Shown here one piece after another: positions 37,422-48,593 of a DNA stretch of 64,000 nt. The notes under the pieces were generated by a model. It was not told the DNA's origin, made no database searches, and saw only the letters and a list, made by a program, of their open reading frames with translations. Each line of letters starts with the position of its first letter. Positions within the stretch are counted from its first letter, which is position 1. Both the position numbers and the translations under genes were made by a program. The DNA comes from Stutzerimonas frequens (lineage in GTDB: Bacteria; Pseudomonadota; Gammaproteobacteria; Pseudomonadales; Pseudomonadaceae): NCBI RefSeq assembly GCF_024448335.1, contig NZ_JAMOHM010000004.1, positions 186,001-250,000 of the forward strand, in the 5' to 3' direction.

Positions 37422-37459
37422 GTGATTCCGCCGGTTCCTCTGCTTGCCGTCGGAATCAC
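37422..37459. terminator. Bidirectional hairpin between the kinase and malK
   Basis: GTGATTCCG (37422-37430) and CGGAATCAC (37451-37459) form a perfect outer stem, and CGG/CCG pair inside it. The two genes converge here with only 66 bases between them. The T-run is poor, so termination may be weak. Confidence 0.5.
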
Positions 37460-37469
37460 TCAGACGCAC

Positions 37470-38585
37470 TCAGCCGTAGATCGCCGGCTCCCGATAGTGC
37501 CGAGTGCACGCCTCGCCGTTCTCGCGGAACAGGTGGCACTTGTCGGCCTTCAAGCCGGCGGCGAAGGTCTCGCCCTCGGTGACGCGCAGGTTGCCGTCGA
37601 CGCAGAGGGTGATGACGTCCTGCAGGCGCTCGAGGGTGAGGTAGAGCAGGTTGTACTGGCCCAGGCGCTCGGCGACGGCGATCTGACCGTGGAAGGTGAA
37701 GTCGGCTTCTTCCGGCATGACGAAGTGCTCGGGGCGGATGCCGAGGGTGAGCGGGTCGCCTGGGCTGACGTCGCTGCCGTCCACCGGCAGGGTCAGTGGA
37801 TAGCCGCTGGGCAGTTCGATGGTGACCGCCTCGGGGCTGGCGGAGATGGCGCTCACCTCGACGAAGTTCATCTGCGGCGAGCCGAGGAAGCCGGCGACGA
37901 AGCGGTTCTTCGGGTAGTGATAAAGGTGCAGCGGCTGGCCGACCTGGGCGATCTCGCCGGCGTTGAGCACGACGATCTTGTCGGCCAGGGTCATGGCTTC
38001 GACCTGGTCGTGGGTCACGTAGATCATGGTGGAGCGGATGCGCTGGTGCAGGCGGGCGATCTCGATGCGCATCTGCACGCGGAGGAAGGCATCGAGGTTC
38101 GACAACGGTTCGTCGAACAGGAAAACCTTCGGCTCGCGGACCATGGTGCGGCCGATGGCGACGCGCTGGCGCTGGCCACCGGAAAGATCCTTGGGCTTGC
38201 GTTCGAGCAGCTTGTCCAGCTGCAGGATCGCCGCGGCCGCCTCGACGCGGCGCGCGATCTCGCGCTTGTCGACGCTGGCGAGCTTGAGGCCGAAGGCCAT
38301 GTTCTCCGCTACCGTCATGTGCGGGTAGAGCGCATAGGACTGGAACACCATGCCCACCGAACGATCCTTCGGCGGCAGGTCGTTGACGCGCTGGTCGCCG
38401 ATCAGCAGATCGCCCGAAGTGATGTCCTCCAGCCCGGCGATCAATCGCAGCAGCGTGGACTTGCCGCAGCCGGACGGGCCGACGAAGACGACGAACTCAC
38501 CGTCTTCGATATCCAGGTCGATATGCCGGGTGATCGGCGTACCGTCATAACTCTTGCAGATGTCGCGCAGCGTGACACTGGCCAT
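37470..38585 (-). CDS. malK: Maltose/maltodextrin ABC transporter ATPase MalK
   Basis: A 371-residue ATPase. Walker A GPSGCGKS near 38-45, the signature LSGGQRQRVAIGRTM near 135-149, Walker B VFLFDEPLSNLD and the switch His in YVTHDQVEA are all present. The C-terminal 130 residues form the OB-fold regulatory domain typical of MalK/UgpC (GIRPEHF). It powers the MalFG permease encoded at 44.6-47.1 kb; the transporter genes are thus split across 7 kb. It is in the same direction as the alpha-glucosidase, which ends 77 bases upstream, and may share its transcript. Confidence 0.92.
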   Translation of the reverse strand: MASVTLRDICKSYDGTPITRHIDLDIEDGEFVVFVGPSGCGKSTLLRLIAGLEDITSGDLLIGDQRVNDLPPKDRSVGMVFQSYALYPHMTVAENMAFGLKLASVDKREIARRVEAAAAILQLDKLLERKPKDLSGGQRQRVAIGRTMVREPKVFLFDEPLSNLDAFLRVQMRIEIARLHQRIRSTMIYVTHDQVEAMTLADKIVVLNAGEIAQVGQPLHLYHYPKNRFVAGFLGSPQMNFVEVSAISASPEAVTIELPSGYPLTLPVDGSDVSPGDPLTLGIRPEHFVMPEEADFTFHGQIAVAERLGQYNLLYLTLERLQDVITLCVDGNLRVTEGETFAAGLKADKCHLFRENGEACTRHYREPAIYG

Positions 38586-38662
38586 CGTTGTTGTTCTCCG
38601 TTGCTGCGATGCACTCGTTTCGATGGCAGCGGCGGGTCATGCCCACCGCTGCCGGCACGCCG

Positions 38663-40291
38663 TCAATCCGCGAGCCGCACATAGCCGAAGCCATGCGCAG
38701 GCAGCCGCGCCCAATGACCGTCGTACTCGGCGAAGCTCGCCGGCACGTCCACCAGCGGCACCGCTTGCGCCGGCAACTCGTAGCTGCGCGGCAGGTCGCC
38801 GAGGTTGAACAGGCAGAGCCAGGCTTCCCCGCCCAGCCGGCGCTCGAACACCAGCAGGGCGTCGTCATGGTAGACCATGCGGATGTCGCCCTCGATCAGC
38901 AGGGGCTGTTCGCGCCGCCAGCCGAGGAAGCGCCGGTAGCAGTTGAGCATCGAATGCGGGTCGGCATCCTGCGCGGCCACCGACAGCGAGCGGTGCGAAT
39001 CATCCACCGGCAACCACGGCTGGCTGCCGGTAAAGCCGGCGTGATGCGCCTCGCTCTCCCAGGGCATCGGCGTGCGGCAACCGTCGCGGCCCTTGAATTC
39101 CGGCCAGAAGGTGATGCCGTACGGATCGACCAGATCCTCGTAGCGCAGTTCCGCTTCCGGCAGCCCCAGCTCCTCGCCCTGATAGAGGCAGACGCTGCCG
39201 CGCAGGGACAGCAGCAGTGCCATCAGCAGCCGGCCGCGTTCTGGGTCGGGCCGACCATTGAGGGCCCAGCGGGTCATCACCCGCACGACGTCGTGGTTGC
39301 CCATGGACCAGCAGGACCAGCCATCGGCCAGCTCGCGCTCGATGCCCTCCACCGTGCGGCGGATGTAGGCCGGGCTGCACTGCTCGGTAAGCAGGTCGAA
39401 GGAATAGGCCATGTGCAGGGTGTCGCCGCCGCTGGTGTAGGCGGCCATGGTGCGCAGCGATTCGTCGCAGCCGATCTCGGCCACCGACGAAGCGCCGGGG
39501 TAACGCTGCAGCAAGGCGCGCAGGCGGCGCAGGAAGGCCAGATTTTCCGGACGGGTCTTGTCGTAGATGTGCCGCTGGTAAGCGTAGGGGTTGTCCACGC
39601 GCACGCCGATACTGCCCTCGCGGATCTCCAGGTTCGGCGGGTTGTCGCGCAACTCGAGGTCGTGGAAGTAGAAGTTCGCCGCGTCCAGGCGGAAACCGTC
39701 CACCCCGAGCTTGAGCCAGAACTCCATGTCGTCGAGCAGCTGTTCCTGTACGGCCGGGCAATGGAAATTCAGGTCCGGCTGGCTGGATAGGAAATTGTGC
39801 AGGTAGTACTGCCGGCGCCGGCTGTCCCAGCTCCACGCGGGGCCGCCGAAAACCGAGAGCCAGTTGTTCGGCACGGTGCCGTCCGGCTTGGGGTCGGCCC
39901 AGACGTACCAGTCGGCCTTGTCGTTGTCGCGGCTGGAGCGGCTCTCCACGAACCAGGGGTGCTGATCCGAGGAATGGTTGAGCACCTGGTCGATCAGCAC
40001 GCGCATGCCACGCTCGTGGCAGGCTTCCACCAGCCGGACGAAATCATCCAGCGTGCCGAACAGCGGGTCGACGCCGCGGTAGTCGGCCACGTCGTAGCCG
40101 AAATCCTTCATCGGCGAGGTGAAGAAGGGCGACAGCCAGATGGCGTCGACGTTGAGGCTGGCGATGTAGTCCAGCTTGTGCAGCACGCCGGGCAGGTCGC
40201 CCACGCCATCGCCGTTGCTGTCGAAGAAGCTGCGCGGGTAGACCTGATAGATCACCCCGCCGCGCCACCAGTTCTGAAGTTGCTCGGACAT
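38663..40291 (-). CDS. Cytoplasmic GH13 alpha-glucosidase
   Basis: A 542-residue enzyme without signal peptide (start at MSEQLQNWWRGG; the longer frame lacks homology). It has VIYQVYPRSFFDSNGDGVGD, DQVLNHSSDQHPWF, the nucleophile Asp in GVDGFRLDAANFY, the acid/base Glu in SSVAEIGCDE and the transition-state Asp in MGNHDVVR. This is the oligo-1,6/alpha-glucosidase branch of GH13. It should release glucose from imported maltose and maltodextrins. It lies directly before malK. Substrate preference (alpha-1,4 or alpha-1,6) cannot be read from sequence here, and it could also be a trehalose-type enzyme, though the setting favours maltose. Confidence 0.88.
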   Translation of the reverse strand: MSEQLQNWWRGGVIYQVYPRSFFDSNGDGVGDLPGVLHKLDYIASLNVDAIWLSPFFTSPMKDFGYDVADYRGVDPLFGTLDDFVRLVEACHERGMRVLIDQVLNHSSDQHPWFVESRSSRDNDKADWYVWADPKPDGTVPNNWLSVFGGPAWSWDSRRRQYYLHNFLSSQPDLNFHCPAVQEQLLDDMEFWLKLGVDGFRLDAANFYFHDLELRDNPPNLEIREGSIGVRVDNPYAYQRHIYDKTRPENLAFLRRLRALLQRYPGASSVAEIGCDESLRTMAAYTSGGDTLHMAYSFDLLTEQCSPAYIRRTVEGIERELADGWSCWSMGNHDVVRVMTRWALNGRPDPERGRLLMALLLSLRGSVCLYQGEELGLPEAELRYEDLVDPYGITFWPEFKGRDGCRTPMPWESEAHHAGFTGSQPWLPVDDSHRSLSVAAQDADPHSMLNCYRRFLGWRREQPLLIEGDIRMVYHDDALLVFERRLGGEAWLCLFNLGDLPRSYELPAQAVPLVDVPASFAEYDGHWARLPAHGFGYVRLAD

Positions 40292-40438
40292 ACCACGTAC
40301 CTTGAGTGAGCGTGAAGACGGGGCCACTCTAGGTGCGGCAAGCGGTCGCAACATCCTCCGGCGGCCGGAGGGCGCAGGCGTAACAGCCGGGCGTAGCTGG
40401 CCTGCCGAGCGAGGGCGTAGAGCGGCCCAGCGAGCCGG

Positions 40439-40987
40439 TCAGCGCACCCGCGCCGGGTTGCCGACCACGGTGGCGCCAGCCGGCACGTCGCGGGTGACCA
40501 CGCTGCCGGCACCGATCACCGCATCGTCGCCCACCGTCACACCCGGGAGGATGATCGCCCCGCCACCGACCCAGACATTACGGCCGATATGGATCGGCCG
40601 GCCGAACTCCACACCCGAACGGCGCGCCTCTGGATCACGCGGATGGTCGGCGGTGTAGAGCTGCACCGCCGGGCCGATCTGCGTACCGGCTCCGATATGC
40701 ACCTCGACCACATCGAGAATCACGCAGTTGAAGTTGAGGAAAGCACCCTCGCCCAGATGGATGTTGTAGCCGTAGTCGCAGTGGAACGGCGGCCGGATCA
40801 CCGAACCGGCACCGACCGAGGCCAGCCGCTCGGCCAGCAACGCCCGGCGCTCGTCCGGCGAGGCTGCCAGCGCTGCGTTGTAGCGCACCATCCAGGCCTT
40901 GGCCGCGGCCTGGTCGGCGAGGATTTCCGGGTCGCCTGGGTGGTACAGCTCGCCCGCCAGCATCTTCTGTTTCTCACTCATCGCCAT
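40439..40987 (-). CDS. maa: Maltose O-acetyltransferase-like hexapeptide transferase
   Basis: A 182-residue protein. The N-terminal Mac domain (KMLAGELYHPGDPEILADQA) is followed by a left-handed beta-helix of hexapeptide repeats (IGRNVWVGGGAIILPGVTVG, DDAVIGAGSVVTRDVP). The catalytic His is in TADHPRDPEARR. Maa/LacA-type enzymes acetylate sugars with acetyl-CoA, possibly to clear non-metabolised sugar. The location inside the maltose cluster fits but does not prove maltose as substrate; NodL-like relatives act on other sugars. Start at MAMSEKQ, with MSEKQ six bases later equally possible. Confidence 0.85.
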   Translation of the reverse strand: MAMSEKQKMLAGELYHPGDPEILADQAAAKAWMVRYNAALAASPDERRALLAERLASVGAGSVIRPPFHCDYGYNIHLGEGAFLNFNCVILDVVEVHIGAGTQIGPAVQLYTADHPRDPEARRSGVEFGRPIHIGRNVWVGGGAIILPGVTVGDDAVIGAGSVVTRDVPAGATVVGNPARVR

Positions 40988-41152
40988 GGCAACGCCTCCT
41001 TCGCTGAAAGCCCGAGGGTGCCACAGCGCCCGCCGCGCCTTCCTCCTCCCTGACGGTAGCGAGCGGATGAGACGATCGACGGTTGCGCCTTCGCATTAAC
41101 CGACCGGCTCGGCTAGGGTTGTTGCTCCCCTACCCCGTCCGGAGCACTGCCT

Positions 41153-41776
41153 GTGAAACTGATCGGTCGCTACATGTCGCCTTTCGTCCGCCGCGTCGGC
41201 ATCAGCCTGCACCTGTTGGACATACCGTTCGCCAACGAGCCCCTCAGCGTTCTGACGGATAGTCTGAAGATCCGCGAGTACTCGCCGCTGGGTCGAGTGC
41301 CCGCCTTGGTGCTGGACGATGGCCGGGTGCTGATCGACAGCAACGCCATCCTCGACCATTTCGATCAGCAGGCGGGCGCCGAGCGAGCGCTACTGCCGCT
41401 GTCCGGCGCCGAGCGTAGCGAGGCGATGAGCCTGCTGGCCTTCGCCGTCGGTGCCTGCGAGAAAACCGTGGCGGCGTGCTACGAACGCGATCGTAGGCCG
41501 GAAGGGCTGGTGTGGGACGATTGGTACCGCCATTGCGAAGACCAGGCGCGTGGCGCGCTGGCCTTGCTGGACGCACGCCAGGCCGAGCGCGGCGAGCGGC
41601 CCTTGCTGGGCGAACGCATGAGCCAGGTGGATGTCAGCGCGGTGGTCGCCTATGACTTCGCCCGCCTTACCCTGCCCGACACGCTGGCGCCGGACGGCGC
41701 ATTTCCCCACCTGGCCTCAGCGTCTCGGCGCGCCAACGCCCTGCCCGCCTTCGCTCAGACGCAGTGGAAGGGCTGA
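41153..41776 (+). CDS. Glutathione S-transferase-like protein
   Basis: A 207-residue protein starting at GTG (GGAG eight bases upstream). The thioredoxin-like N-terminus reads KLIGRYMSPFVRRVGISLHL with a Ser in the catalytic Ser/Cys position. It is followed by RVPALVLDDGRVLIDSNAIL, the glutathione-binding Val-Pro and DSNAI motif. The C-terminal helical domain is normal. It converges with malT, the two stops being four bases apart. No link with maltose use is evident; a detoxification role is presumed from the family only. Confidence 0.85.
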   Translation: MKLIGRYMSPFVRRVGISLHLLDIPFANEPLSVLTDSLKIREYSPLGRVPALVLDDGRVLIDSNAILDHFDQQAGAERALLPLSGAERSEAMSLLAFAVGACEKTVAACYERDRRPEGLVWDDWYRHCEDQARGALALLDARQAERGERPLLGERMSQVDVSAVVAYDFARLTLPDTLAPDGAFPHLASASRRANALPAFAQTQWKG

Positions 41777-41779
41777 GCG

Positions 41780-44527
41780 TCAGTCCCCCTGAATCTTGCT
41801 CAGCAGGTCGCGCGCCAGCTGCACCGCCTCACTGCGATGGGTGATGTTGAGCTTCTGGTAGAGGCTGCGGATGTGCGTCTTGATGGTGGTCGGCGCGACG
41901 TTCAGGTGATCGGCGATCTGCTCGTTGGACTGCCCGGCGTGGATCAGGCTCAGCACCTGCCATTCGCGCCGGGTCAGCGGCGAACGGCGGATCAGCTCGG
42001 GCACGTCGGGGCGGTTGATGATGTCCTGGATCACCGCCTCGTCCAGCGTGATGCGAATGGCGCGGCTGAAATCGCGCTGCTGCTGCGCCAGCTGGATCAA
42101 GCGCGCGGCGCGCTGGGCCTCGGCTTCATCGAGGGTGCGCTCGTGCAGCAGGCACTTGAGCATGCCGATGATCGGCTTGCCGACGCGCAGGAAGCTGCCG
42201 ATCGCGCCACTGCCGCTGGCCAGGGTCATGGCTCGCTGCAGGTGGTCCAGTGCCTGCTGGCGCTCCTCGCGCAACCAGTGCAGCTGCGCCAGGAGGATGT
42301 GGTTGCGGTTGCGATCCATCTCCAGGCCGTGGCGCTCGGCGTCGGTCAGCAGCTGGCGCAGGATCGGCAGCGCGCGCTCCAGCTGCCCGAGCGCCAGGTG
42401 GGCACGGGCGTGGTTGCGTGCATTGAGCTGGGCGAAGTGGTTGGCGCCGCCGCCCACCGGCGGGGCACTGAGCAGCCACTGGCGGATCGCCTCGCGATCC
42501 TGGCTGGAGTCCCAGTAGGCGAGCATGATCGCGTGGGCATTGGCCAGCCAGTCGATGTGGTAGCGGTCGTCGGCGAGCATCGTCTGCAGCTGAGCGATGT
42601 AGTCGGCGCAGGCGTGTTGCTGGCCGCGGGCGTAGGCGACGCCGGCCAGCAGCGCGTAGCTCTGCAGGCGCCAGCGTGGGTCGTCCAGTTCGTCGAGTAT
42701 CTGGATACCCTGCAGCGCGCACTGCTCGGCGGCGTCCAGCTGGTGCCATTCCAGCAGCACCTGGCCGCGCACCCGGTAGATGAACTCGACGATGGGCGTG
42801 GCTTGCAGGTTCTGCTGCTCGATGTACTGGATGGCGCGCTCCTGCAGGGTATAGGCCTTCTGCAGATGCCCTTGGGCGATGGCGATTTCCGACAGCTGGC
42901 CGAGGCTCCAGACCACCAGGTGCGAGGCGTTGATCTCCCGCGCGCGGCGCTCGGCTTCCTCGTACTGCTTCTGCGCCTGCGGCAGTTCGCCCTGGACGAA
43001 ATGCGCCTCGGCCAGGCCCGACATCGCCGCTACCCGTGAGGTGCGCATGATCAGCGGCTCGCGGGTCAGCGCCTCCTGGGCCAGGGCGACGGCGCGCTGC
43101 TCGTCGCCCTGGTTCATCGCGACCTGGGCGCGGACTGCATTGAACTCGCAGACGATGCGCGCCCAGTCCTGCTCGGAGCAGCTGCGCTGCAGCGCCAGCT
43201 CGCCGGCCTTGAACCAGCGCTCGACGTGATCGAACTGATAGGAGTTCTGCGACACCCACGCCTGCAGCAGGGTGAGCAGTGGCGAGCCGGCGATCACCGC
43301 TTCCGGCAGGGTTTCCAGGCACTGTTGCAGCAACCCGAGACGACCCTGGCGATAGAACGCCCGGCCGTGGCGCTGCAGGATCTCGTCGACCTGCTGCGGG
43401 TCGCCGGCCTGTACGGCATGGCGCGCAGCTTCCTCGGGCATGTTCTCGGCCAGCAGCGCGGAGGCTGCACGCAGGTGCAGCTGGTTGACCCGCTGCGGCT
43501 GGTGGGTGCGCAGCTCGCCCTGCAGGAACACGGCGAACAACGGGTGATAGCTGTACCAACGGCGCAGGCTGTCCAGCGGCTGGATGAACAGGCCGCCACG
43601 CTCGAGCCGTTCGAGCATCTCGCGGCCGTGACAGGCCTCGGTCAGACGATCGGCCAGGGCGGCGTCGAAGCGGTCGAGCAGGCAGGTCGCCTCGAGAAAA
43701 CCGCGCAGGTCATCGGGCAGCCCCTCGATCACCTGTTCGCGCATGTAGTCGCGGATGTCCGGGTGGCCGAGCTGCAGGTTTTCCAGGAACAGGTCCATGC
43801 CGCGGCTGGTCTGCACTTCCTGCAAGGCCAGCTGCAGCGCGCAGGGCCAGCCACCGATGCGGCGGTTGAGACGCTCGACCTGCTCGCGATTGATGCTCAC
43901 CGGCACGCCCAGCTCCAGCAGCGCCTGCACTTCATCATCCTCGAAGGCCAGCTGGCGCGCGTCGAGCAGCAGCAGCTGATGCTTGACCCTCAGCTCGGCC
44001 ACGCCCAGTTCGGGCAGGCGTCGGCTGCACACCAGCAGGGTCATCCAGCTCGGCATATGCCGCAGGAAGAAGCGCAGGCCGGCGATCAACTCGGCGTCGT
44101 GCAGCACCTCGAACTCGTCGAGCACGATCAGGATCGCCTCGTGCTCGCCCGGCAGTTCGGCCAGCAACTGGGTGAACAACGCATCCAGCGATACCCGGCC
44201 CTGCTCGGCCAGCGCCACTGCCAGCGGACAGCCGGCGTCCAGCTGGCGGTCCAGCGCCTGGGTCAGGTAGCGACCGAACTGCAGCCCCAGGTTGTCGCTG
44301 GCATGCAGCTGGAACCAGGCGATACGCCCATCGAAGGCCCGCGCCCACTGCGCCGCCAGGGTGGTCTTGCCGAAACCGCTGGCGGCATGCAGCACCGCCA
44401 GGCGCACCTGCGGCAGGCGCTGCTGCCACTCGTCCAGGCGCGGCCGTTCGAGCAGGCCCGGCGGCAGCATGGGGATCGCCAGCTTGGTGGGTATCAATGG
44501 CAGTAGAGGTGGCATCGCGGCATTCAT
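41780..44527 (-). CDS. malT: Maltose regulon activator MalT
   Basis: A 915-residue LAL-type (STAND) regulator; the start at MNAAMPPLLPLIPTKL has AGGGA seven bases upstream. It has the N-terminal nucleotide-binding module with Walker A HAASGFGKTTLAAQW, a Walker B-like LIVLDEFEVLHD, a superhelical TPR-like middle region and a C-terminal LuxR helix-turn-helix (LTRREWQVLSLIHAGQSNEQ then IADHLNVAPTTIKTH). MalT is activated by maltotriose and ATP and binds MalT boxes before mal promoters. It lies downstream of malEFG in the same direction (93 bases after malG), so it may be partly autoregulated. Confidence 0.92.
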   Translation of the reverse strand: MNAAMPPLLPLIPTKLAIPMLPPGLLERPRLDEWQQRLPQVRLAVLHAASGFGKTTLAAQWARAFDGRIAWFQLHASDNLGLQFGRYLTQALDRQLDAGCPLAVALAEQGRVSLDALFTQLLAELPGEHEAILIVLDEFEVLHDAELIAGLRFFLRHMPSWMTLLVCSRRLPELGVAELRVKHQLLLLDARQLAFEDDEVQALLELGVPVSINREQVERLNRRIGGWPCALQLALQEVQTSRGMDLFLENLQLGHPDIRDYMREQVIEGLPDDLRGFLEATCLLDRFDAALADRLTEACHGREMLERLERGGLFIQPLDSLRRWYSYHPLFAVFLQGELRTHQPQRVNQLHLRAASALLAENMPEEAARHAVQAGDPQQVDEILQRHGRAFYRQGRLGLLQQCLETLPEAVIAGSPLLTLLQAWVSQNSYQFDHVERWFKAGELALQRSCSEQDWARIVCEFNAVRAQVAMNQGDEQRAVALAQEALTREPLIMRTSRVAAMSGLAEAHFVQGELPQAQKQYEEAERRAREINASHLVVWSLGQLSEIAIAQGHLQKAYTLQERAIQYIEQQNLQATPIVEFIYRVRGQVLLEWHQLDAAEQCALQGIQILDELDDPRWRLQSYALLAGVAYARGQQHACADYIAQLQTMLADDRYHIDWLANAHAIMLAYWDSSQDREAIRQWLLSAPPVGGGANHFAQLNARNHARAHLALGQLERALPILRQLLTDAERHGLEMDRNRNHILLAQLHWLREERQQALDHLQRAMTLASGSGAIGSFLRVGKPIIGMLKCLLHERTLDEAEAQRAARLIQLAQQQRDFSRAIRITLDEAVIQDIINRPDVPELIRRSPLTRREWQVLSLIHAGQSNEQIADHLNVAPTTIKTHIRSLYQKLNITHRSEAVQLARDLLSKIQGD

Positions 44528-44620
44528 GGACGGTTCCCTGTTCTTGTTCTTGTCGTGGCCTGGCGCACCGGTTCGCACCGTTCCCGCTCCCCGGTTCCGC
44601 GCCTCGTTCAACTCAGGTGG

Positions 44621-45511
44621 TCAGCCCTTCACCCCGCCGGCGGTCAGGCCACCGACGATCCACTTCTGGCAGTAGAGGAACACGGCGGTGATGGGCAGAC
44701 CGGAGAGTACCGCGGCGGCGGCGAAGTCGCCCCACAGGTAGTTCTGCGGGTAGAGGTACTGCTGCGCGCCGACGGAAAGGGTGAGCTTGTCCACGTCCAT
44801 CAGCAGCACCGAGGCGATGGGGTATTCGGTGACGCTGGTGATGAAGGCGAGGATGAACACCACCGCCAGGATCGGCACGCTCATCGGCAGCAGGATATGG
44901 AAGAACGCCTGCCAAGTGGTCGCCCCATCGACGATGGCAGCCTCCTCCAGCGAGGCGTCGATGCTCTCGAAGTAGCCCTTGATGGTCCAGATGTGCAGCG
45001 CCATGCCGCCCAGCGAGGCGACGATCACCGCGCCGTGGCTGTTCACCCCGAGCCAGCTGACGTGCTGGCCGAGCTGGTCGAACAGGGCGTAGATCGCCAC
45101 CAGCGAGAGCACCGGCGGGAACATCTGGAAGATCAGCATGCCTTTGAGGATCGGCGCCTTGCCGCCGAAGCGCATGCGCGCGAAGGCGTAGGCGCTGGTG
45201 GTCGACAGGAGCAGGATCAGCGCCGAACTGACCAGGGCGATCTTCACCGAGTTCCACAGCCACAGCAGCACCGGGAACGGCGGGTTCGTCACGCTGCCGT
45301 CCTCGTGGGTGTAGGGAATGCCGAGGGCCAGCGACCAGTGTTCCAGCGTCGGGTTCTCGGGAAACAGGCTGCCGGTGGCGAAGTTGCCTTCGCGAAAGGA
45401 GATCGACACCACCATCAGCAGCGGGAAGAGGATTGCCGCGACGAAGGCCAGCAGCGCCGCGTGGGTCGCCCAGAGCCGGTAACGCGCGGATTTCGGTTGC
45501 ACCATGGCCAT
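44621..45511 (-). CDS. malG: Maltose ABC transporter permease MalG
   Basis: A 296-residue inner-membrane permease, full length, with six predicted helices and the EAA loop ([20 protein letters not shown]) that contacts MalK. The start [14 protein letters not shown] has AGGAG upstream. It follows malF by ten bases. Together with MalF it forms the channel that takes maltodextrin from MalE. Confidence 0.94.
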   Translation of the reverse strand: MAMVQPKSARYRLWATHAALLAFVAAILFPLLMVVSISFREGNFATGSLFPENPTLEHWSLALGIPYTHEDGSVTNPPFPVLLWLWNSVKIALVSSALILLLSTTSAYAFARMRFGGKAPILKGMLIFQMFPPVLSLVAIYALFDQLGQHVSWLGVNSHGAVIVASLGGMALHIWTIKGYFESIDASLEEAAIVDGATTWQAFFHILLPMSVPILAVVFILAFITSVTEYPIASVLLMDVDKLTLSVGAQQYLYPQNYLWGDFAAAAVLSGLPITAVFLYCQKWIVGGLTAGGVKG

Positions 45512-45521
45512 GACCGTCTCC

Positions 45522-47087
45522 TTATACCTTCACTTTCGAGAGTTTGAGATTCAGCAGCGCCATGGCACCGACGAGGATGAAGATCATCGTGGCGATGGCC
45601 GCAGCCAGGGCGAAGTCCTGCCCGGAATCCTGGAAGGCAATGCGGTAAGTGTAGCTGACCAAGAGATCCGTGGTGCCGGCCGGCGTGGTCGCGCCGATGA
45701 TGTCCGGGCCACCGCGGGTCAGCAGGGTGATCAGCACGAAGTTGTTGAAGTTGAAGGCGAAGCAGGCGATCAACAGCGGCATCAGCGGCTTGATCAGCTG
45801 CGGCAGGGTAATGCGCAGCAGGTTGTCCAGCGGACTGGCGCCATCGATCGCCGAGGCCTCGTACTGATCCCGCGGGATAGCCTGCAAGAGGCCCATGCAC
45901 AGCAGCAACATGTAGGGGTAGCCGAGCCAGGTGTTGACGATGAGGATCATCGTGCGTGCCAGGGTCGGGTCGCTGAACCAGTCCGGGCGGATGCCGAACA
46001 GCCCCTCGAGCAGCAGGTTGATCTCGCCGAAGTTCTGGTTGAACAGGCCGCGGAACACCAGGATGGAAATGAACCCCGGCACCGCGTACGGCAGGATCAG
46101 CATCAGCCGGTAAAAGGCCTTGCCGCGCACCAGCTCCCATTGCAGCAGGCTGGCCAGCACCAGCCCCACGGCGAGGGTGAAGACCACGGTGAGCCCGGCG
46201 AAGGCGAAGGTCCAGGCGAAGATCTGCACGAAGGGTTCACGGATGCTCGGCTCACTCAGCACCCGGGTGAAGTTGGCGAAGCCGGCGAACACGGTGAAGC
46301 CCGGCGGCACCGCTTTGCCCGTCTCGTCGACATAGAAGCCGCGCTCCATGTCGGCGGTCAGACGAGTACCGCTGCGGGTATCGACCAGCACGCCGGGGCC
46401 ATCCTTACTGTAGACGGGTTCGACGGCGGCGACTTCACGCAATCCGTACAGCCGCAGCAGGCTGCCGTCCGGCACCTGCATGACCCATTGTTCCAGCGCC
46501 TTGCGCCGCTGAATCACCTCGCGCAGCGGCAGCGCCTCGCCCAGCCCTTCGACGTCCTCGGCCGGCTGCAGCGTCAGCGGTGCTTCCGCATCCGGCTCGC
46601 CGGTCAGCGGCGAGCTGACGAACACGCCCTGCTCGCCCTTGTCCACCCGCAGCCGCTCGCCATCGGGGCTCGGGTGCAGGGTGAAGCGAAAACGCTCGCC
46701 GGCCAGGTAAGTCTGGCTCAGGTGGTACTGCTCCACCTGGGCCAGGCTCAGCAGGTTGCTGCCACTGTAGTTGGTAAAGCCGATGCCCACCGTGTACAGC
46801 AGCGGAAAGATGACGAACACCAGCATCCCGGCCACCGACGGAAAGATGTAGCGCTGCGCGTACATCCTCCGGTTGATGAACAGGTAGCTGGCGATTCCGG
46901 TCACCACCAGCCCGAGCAGGGCGAAGGCCATCTGCCCCTGCACGTAGAGCGCGACCACCAGGTACAGCGCGAAGGCATTGAAGGTCAGCCACGCCAGCCA
47001 GCGCAGGCCGTTGGTCAGGGAGCGGGGCAAGCCCCGGGAGGTCGTACGGGTCATGGCTGGGCTGGGCAACTCGGCACGGGCATTCAC
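45522..47087 (-). CDS. malF: Maltose ABC transporter permease MalF
   Basis: About 521 residues. The start is uncertain: GTG at 47087 ([11 protein letters not shown]) has AAGG upstream and is preferred; ATG at 47054 is the alternative, and the frame open to 47201 has no homology. It has the MalF plan: three N-terminal helices, a large periplasmic P2 domain of about 180 residues ([20 protein letters not shown] region), then five helices with the EAA loop ([20 protein letters not shown]). It pairs with MalG and docks MalE through P2. It sits 67 bases after malE. Confidence 0.92.
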   Translation of the reverse strand: MNARAELPSPAMTRTTSRGLPRSLTNGLRWLAWLTFNAFALYLVVALYVQGQMAFALLGLVVTGIASYLFINRRMYAQRYIFPSVAGMLVFVIFPLLYTVGIGFTNYSGSNLLSLAQVEQYHLSQTYLAGERFRFTLHPSPDGERLRVDKGEQGVFVSSPLTGEPDAEAPLTLQPAEDVEGLGEALPLREVIQRRKALEQWVMQVPDGSLLRLYGLREVAAVEPVYSKDGPGVLVDTRSGTRLTADMERGFYVDETGKAVPPGFTVFAGFANFTRVLSEPSIREPFVQIFAWTFAFAGLTVVFTLAVGLVLASLLQWELVRGKAFYRLMLILPYAVPGFISILVFRGLFNQNFGEINLLLEGLFGIRPDWFSDPTLARTMILIVNTWLGYPYMLLLCMGLLQAIPRDQYEASAIDGASPLDNLLRITLPQLIKPLMPLLIACFAFNFNNFVLITLLTRGGPDIIGATTPAGTTDLLVSYTYRIAFQDSGQDFALAAAIATMIFILVGAMALLNLKLSKVKV

Positions 47088-47154
47088 GGGAGCGGAACCT
47101 TTGAGAACGGAGCATAGTCCGCCGGCGCGCCCGAGGCGGCGGCCGGCGACGGGT

Positions 47155-48342
<1,188 letters not shown>

Positions 48343-48412
48343 GCTTCGCTTTCCTCGTGGCTTCTTATTAGTTGTTCCACCTGCTGCCGGCCTGAGGCTC
48401 TGACAGTCGCTC

Positions 48413-48449
48413 CATCCTCGGCGCGTCCCGTGCCATCTACATCCTCCCC
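48413..48449 (-). promoter_or_regulatory. Candidate MalT-binding sites upstream of malE
   Basis: On the malE strand GGGGAGGATG (48440-48449) differs at one position from the E. coli MalT box GGGGA(T/G)GAGG. A second GAGGATG copy lies at 48413-48419, same orientation, 27 bases nearer the gene. Tandem same-direction sites are usual for MalT promoters. Confidence 0.45.
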
Positions 48450-48593
48450 CTCCAGGAGGCGGAGGGCGTAGATGTGGGGCGTAGGCAGTAGCCCGCAAGC
48501 GCACAAAATACGCCATCAGCCTAGCGCTTACGCCTATACCTGGCAGCCAACGCGCAGTCAAATGTGGCAAAAAAGCATAATGGAGCCACTTCG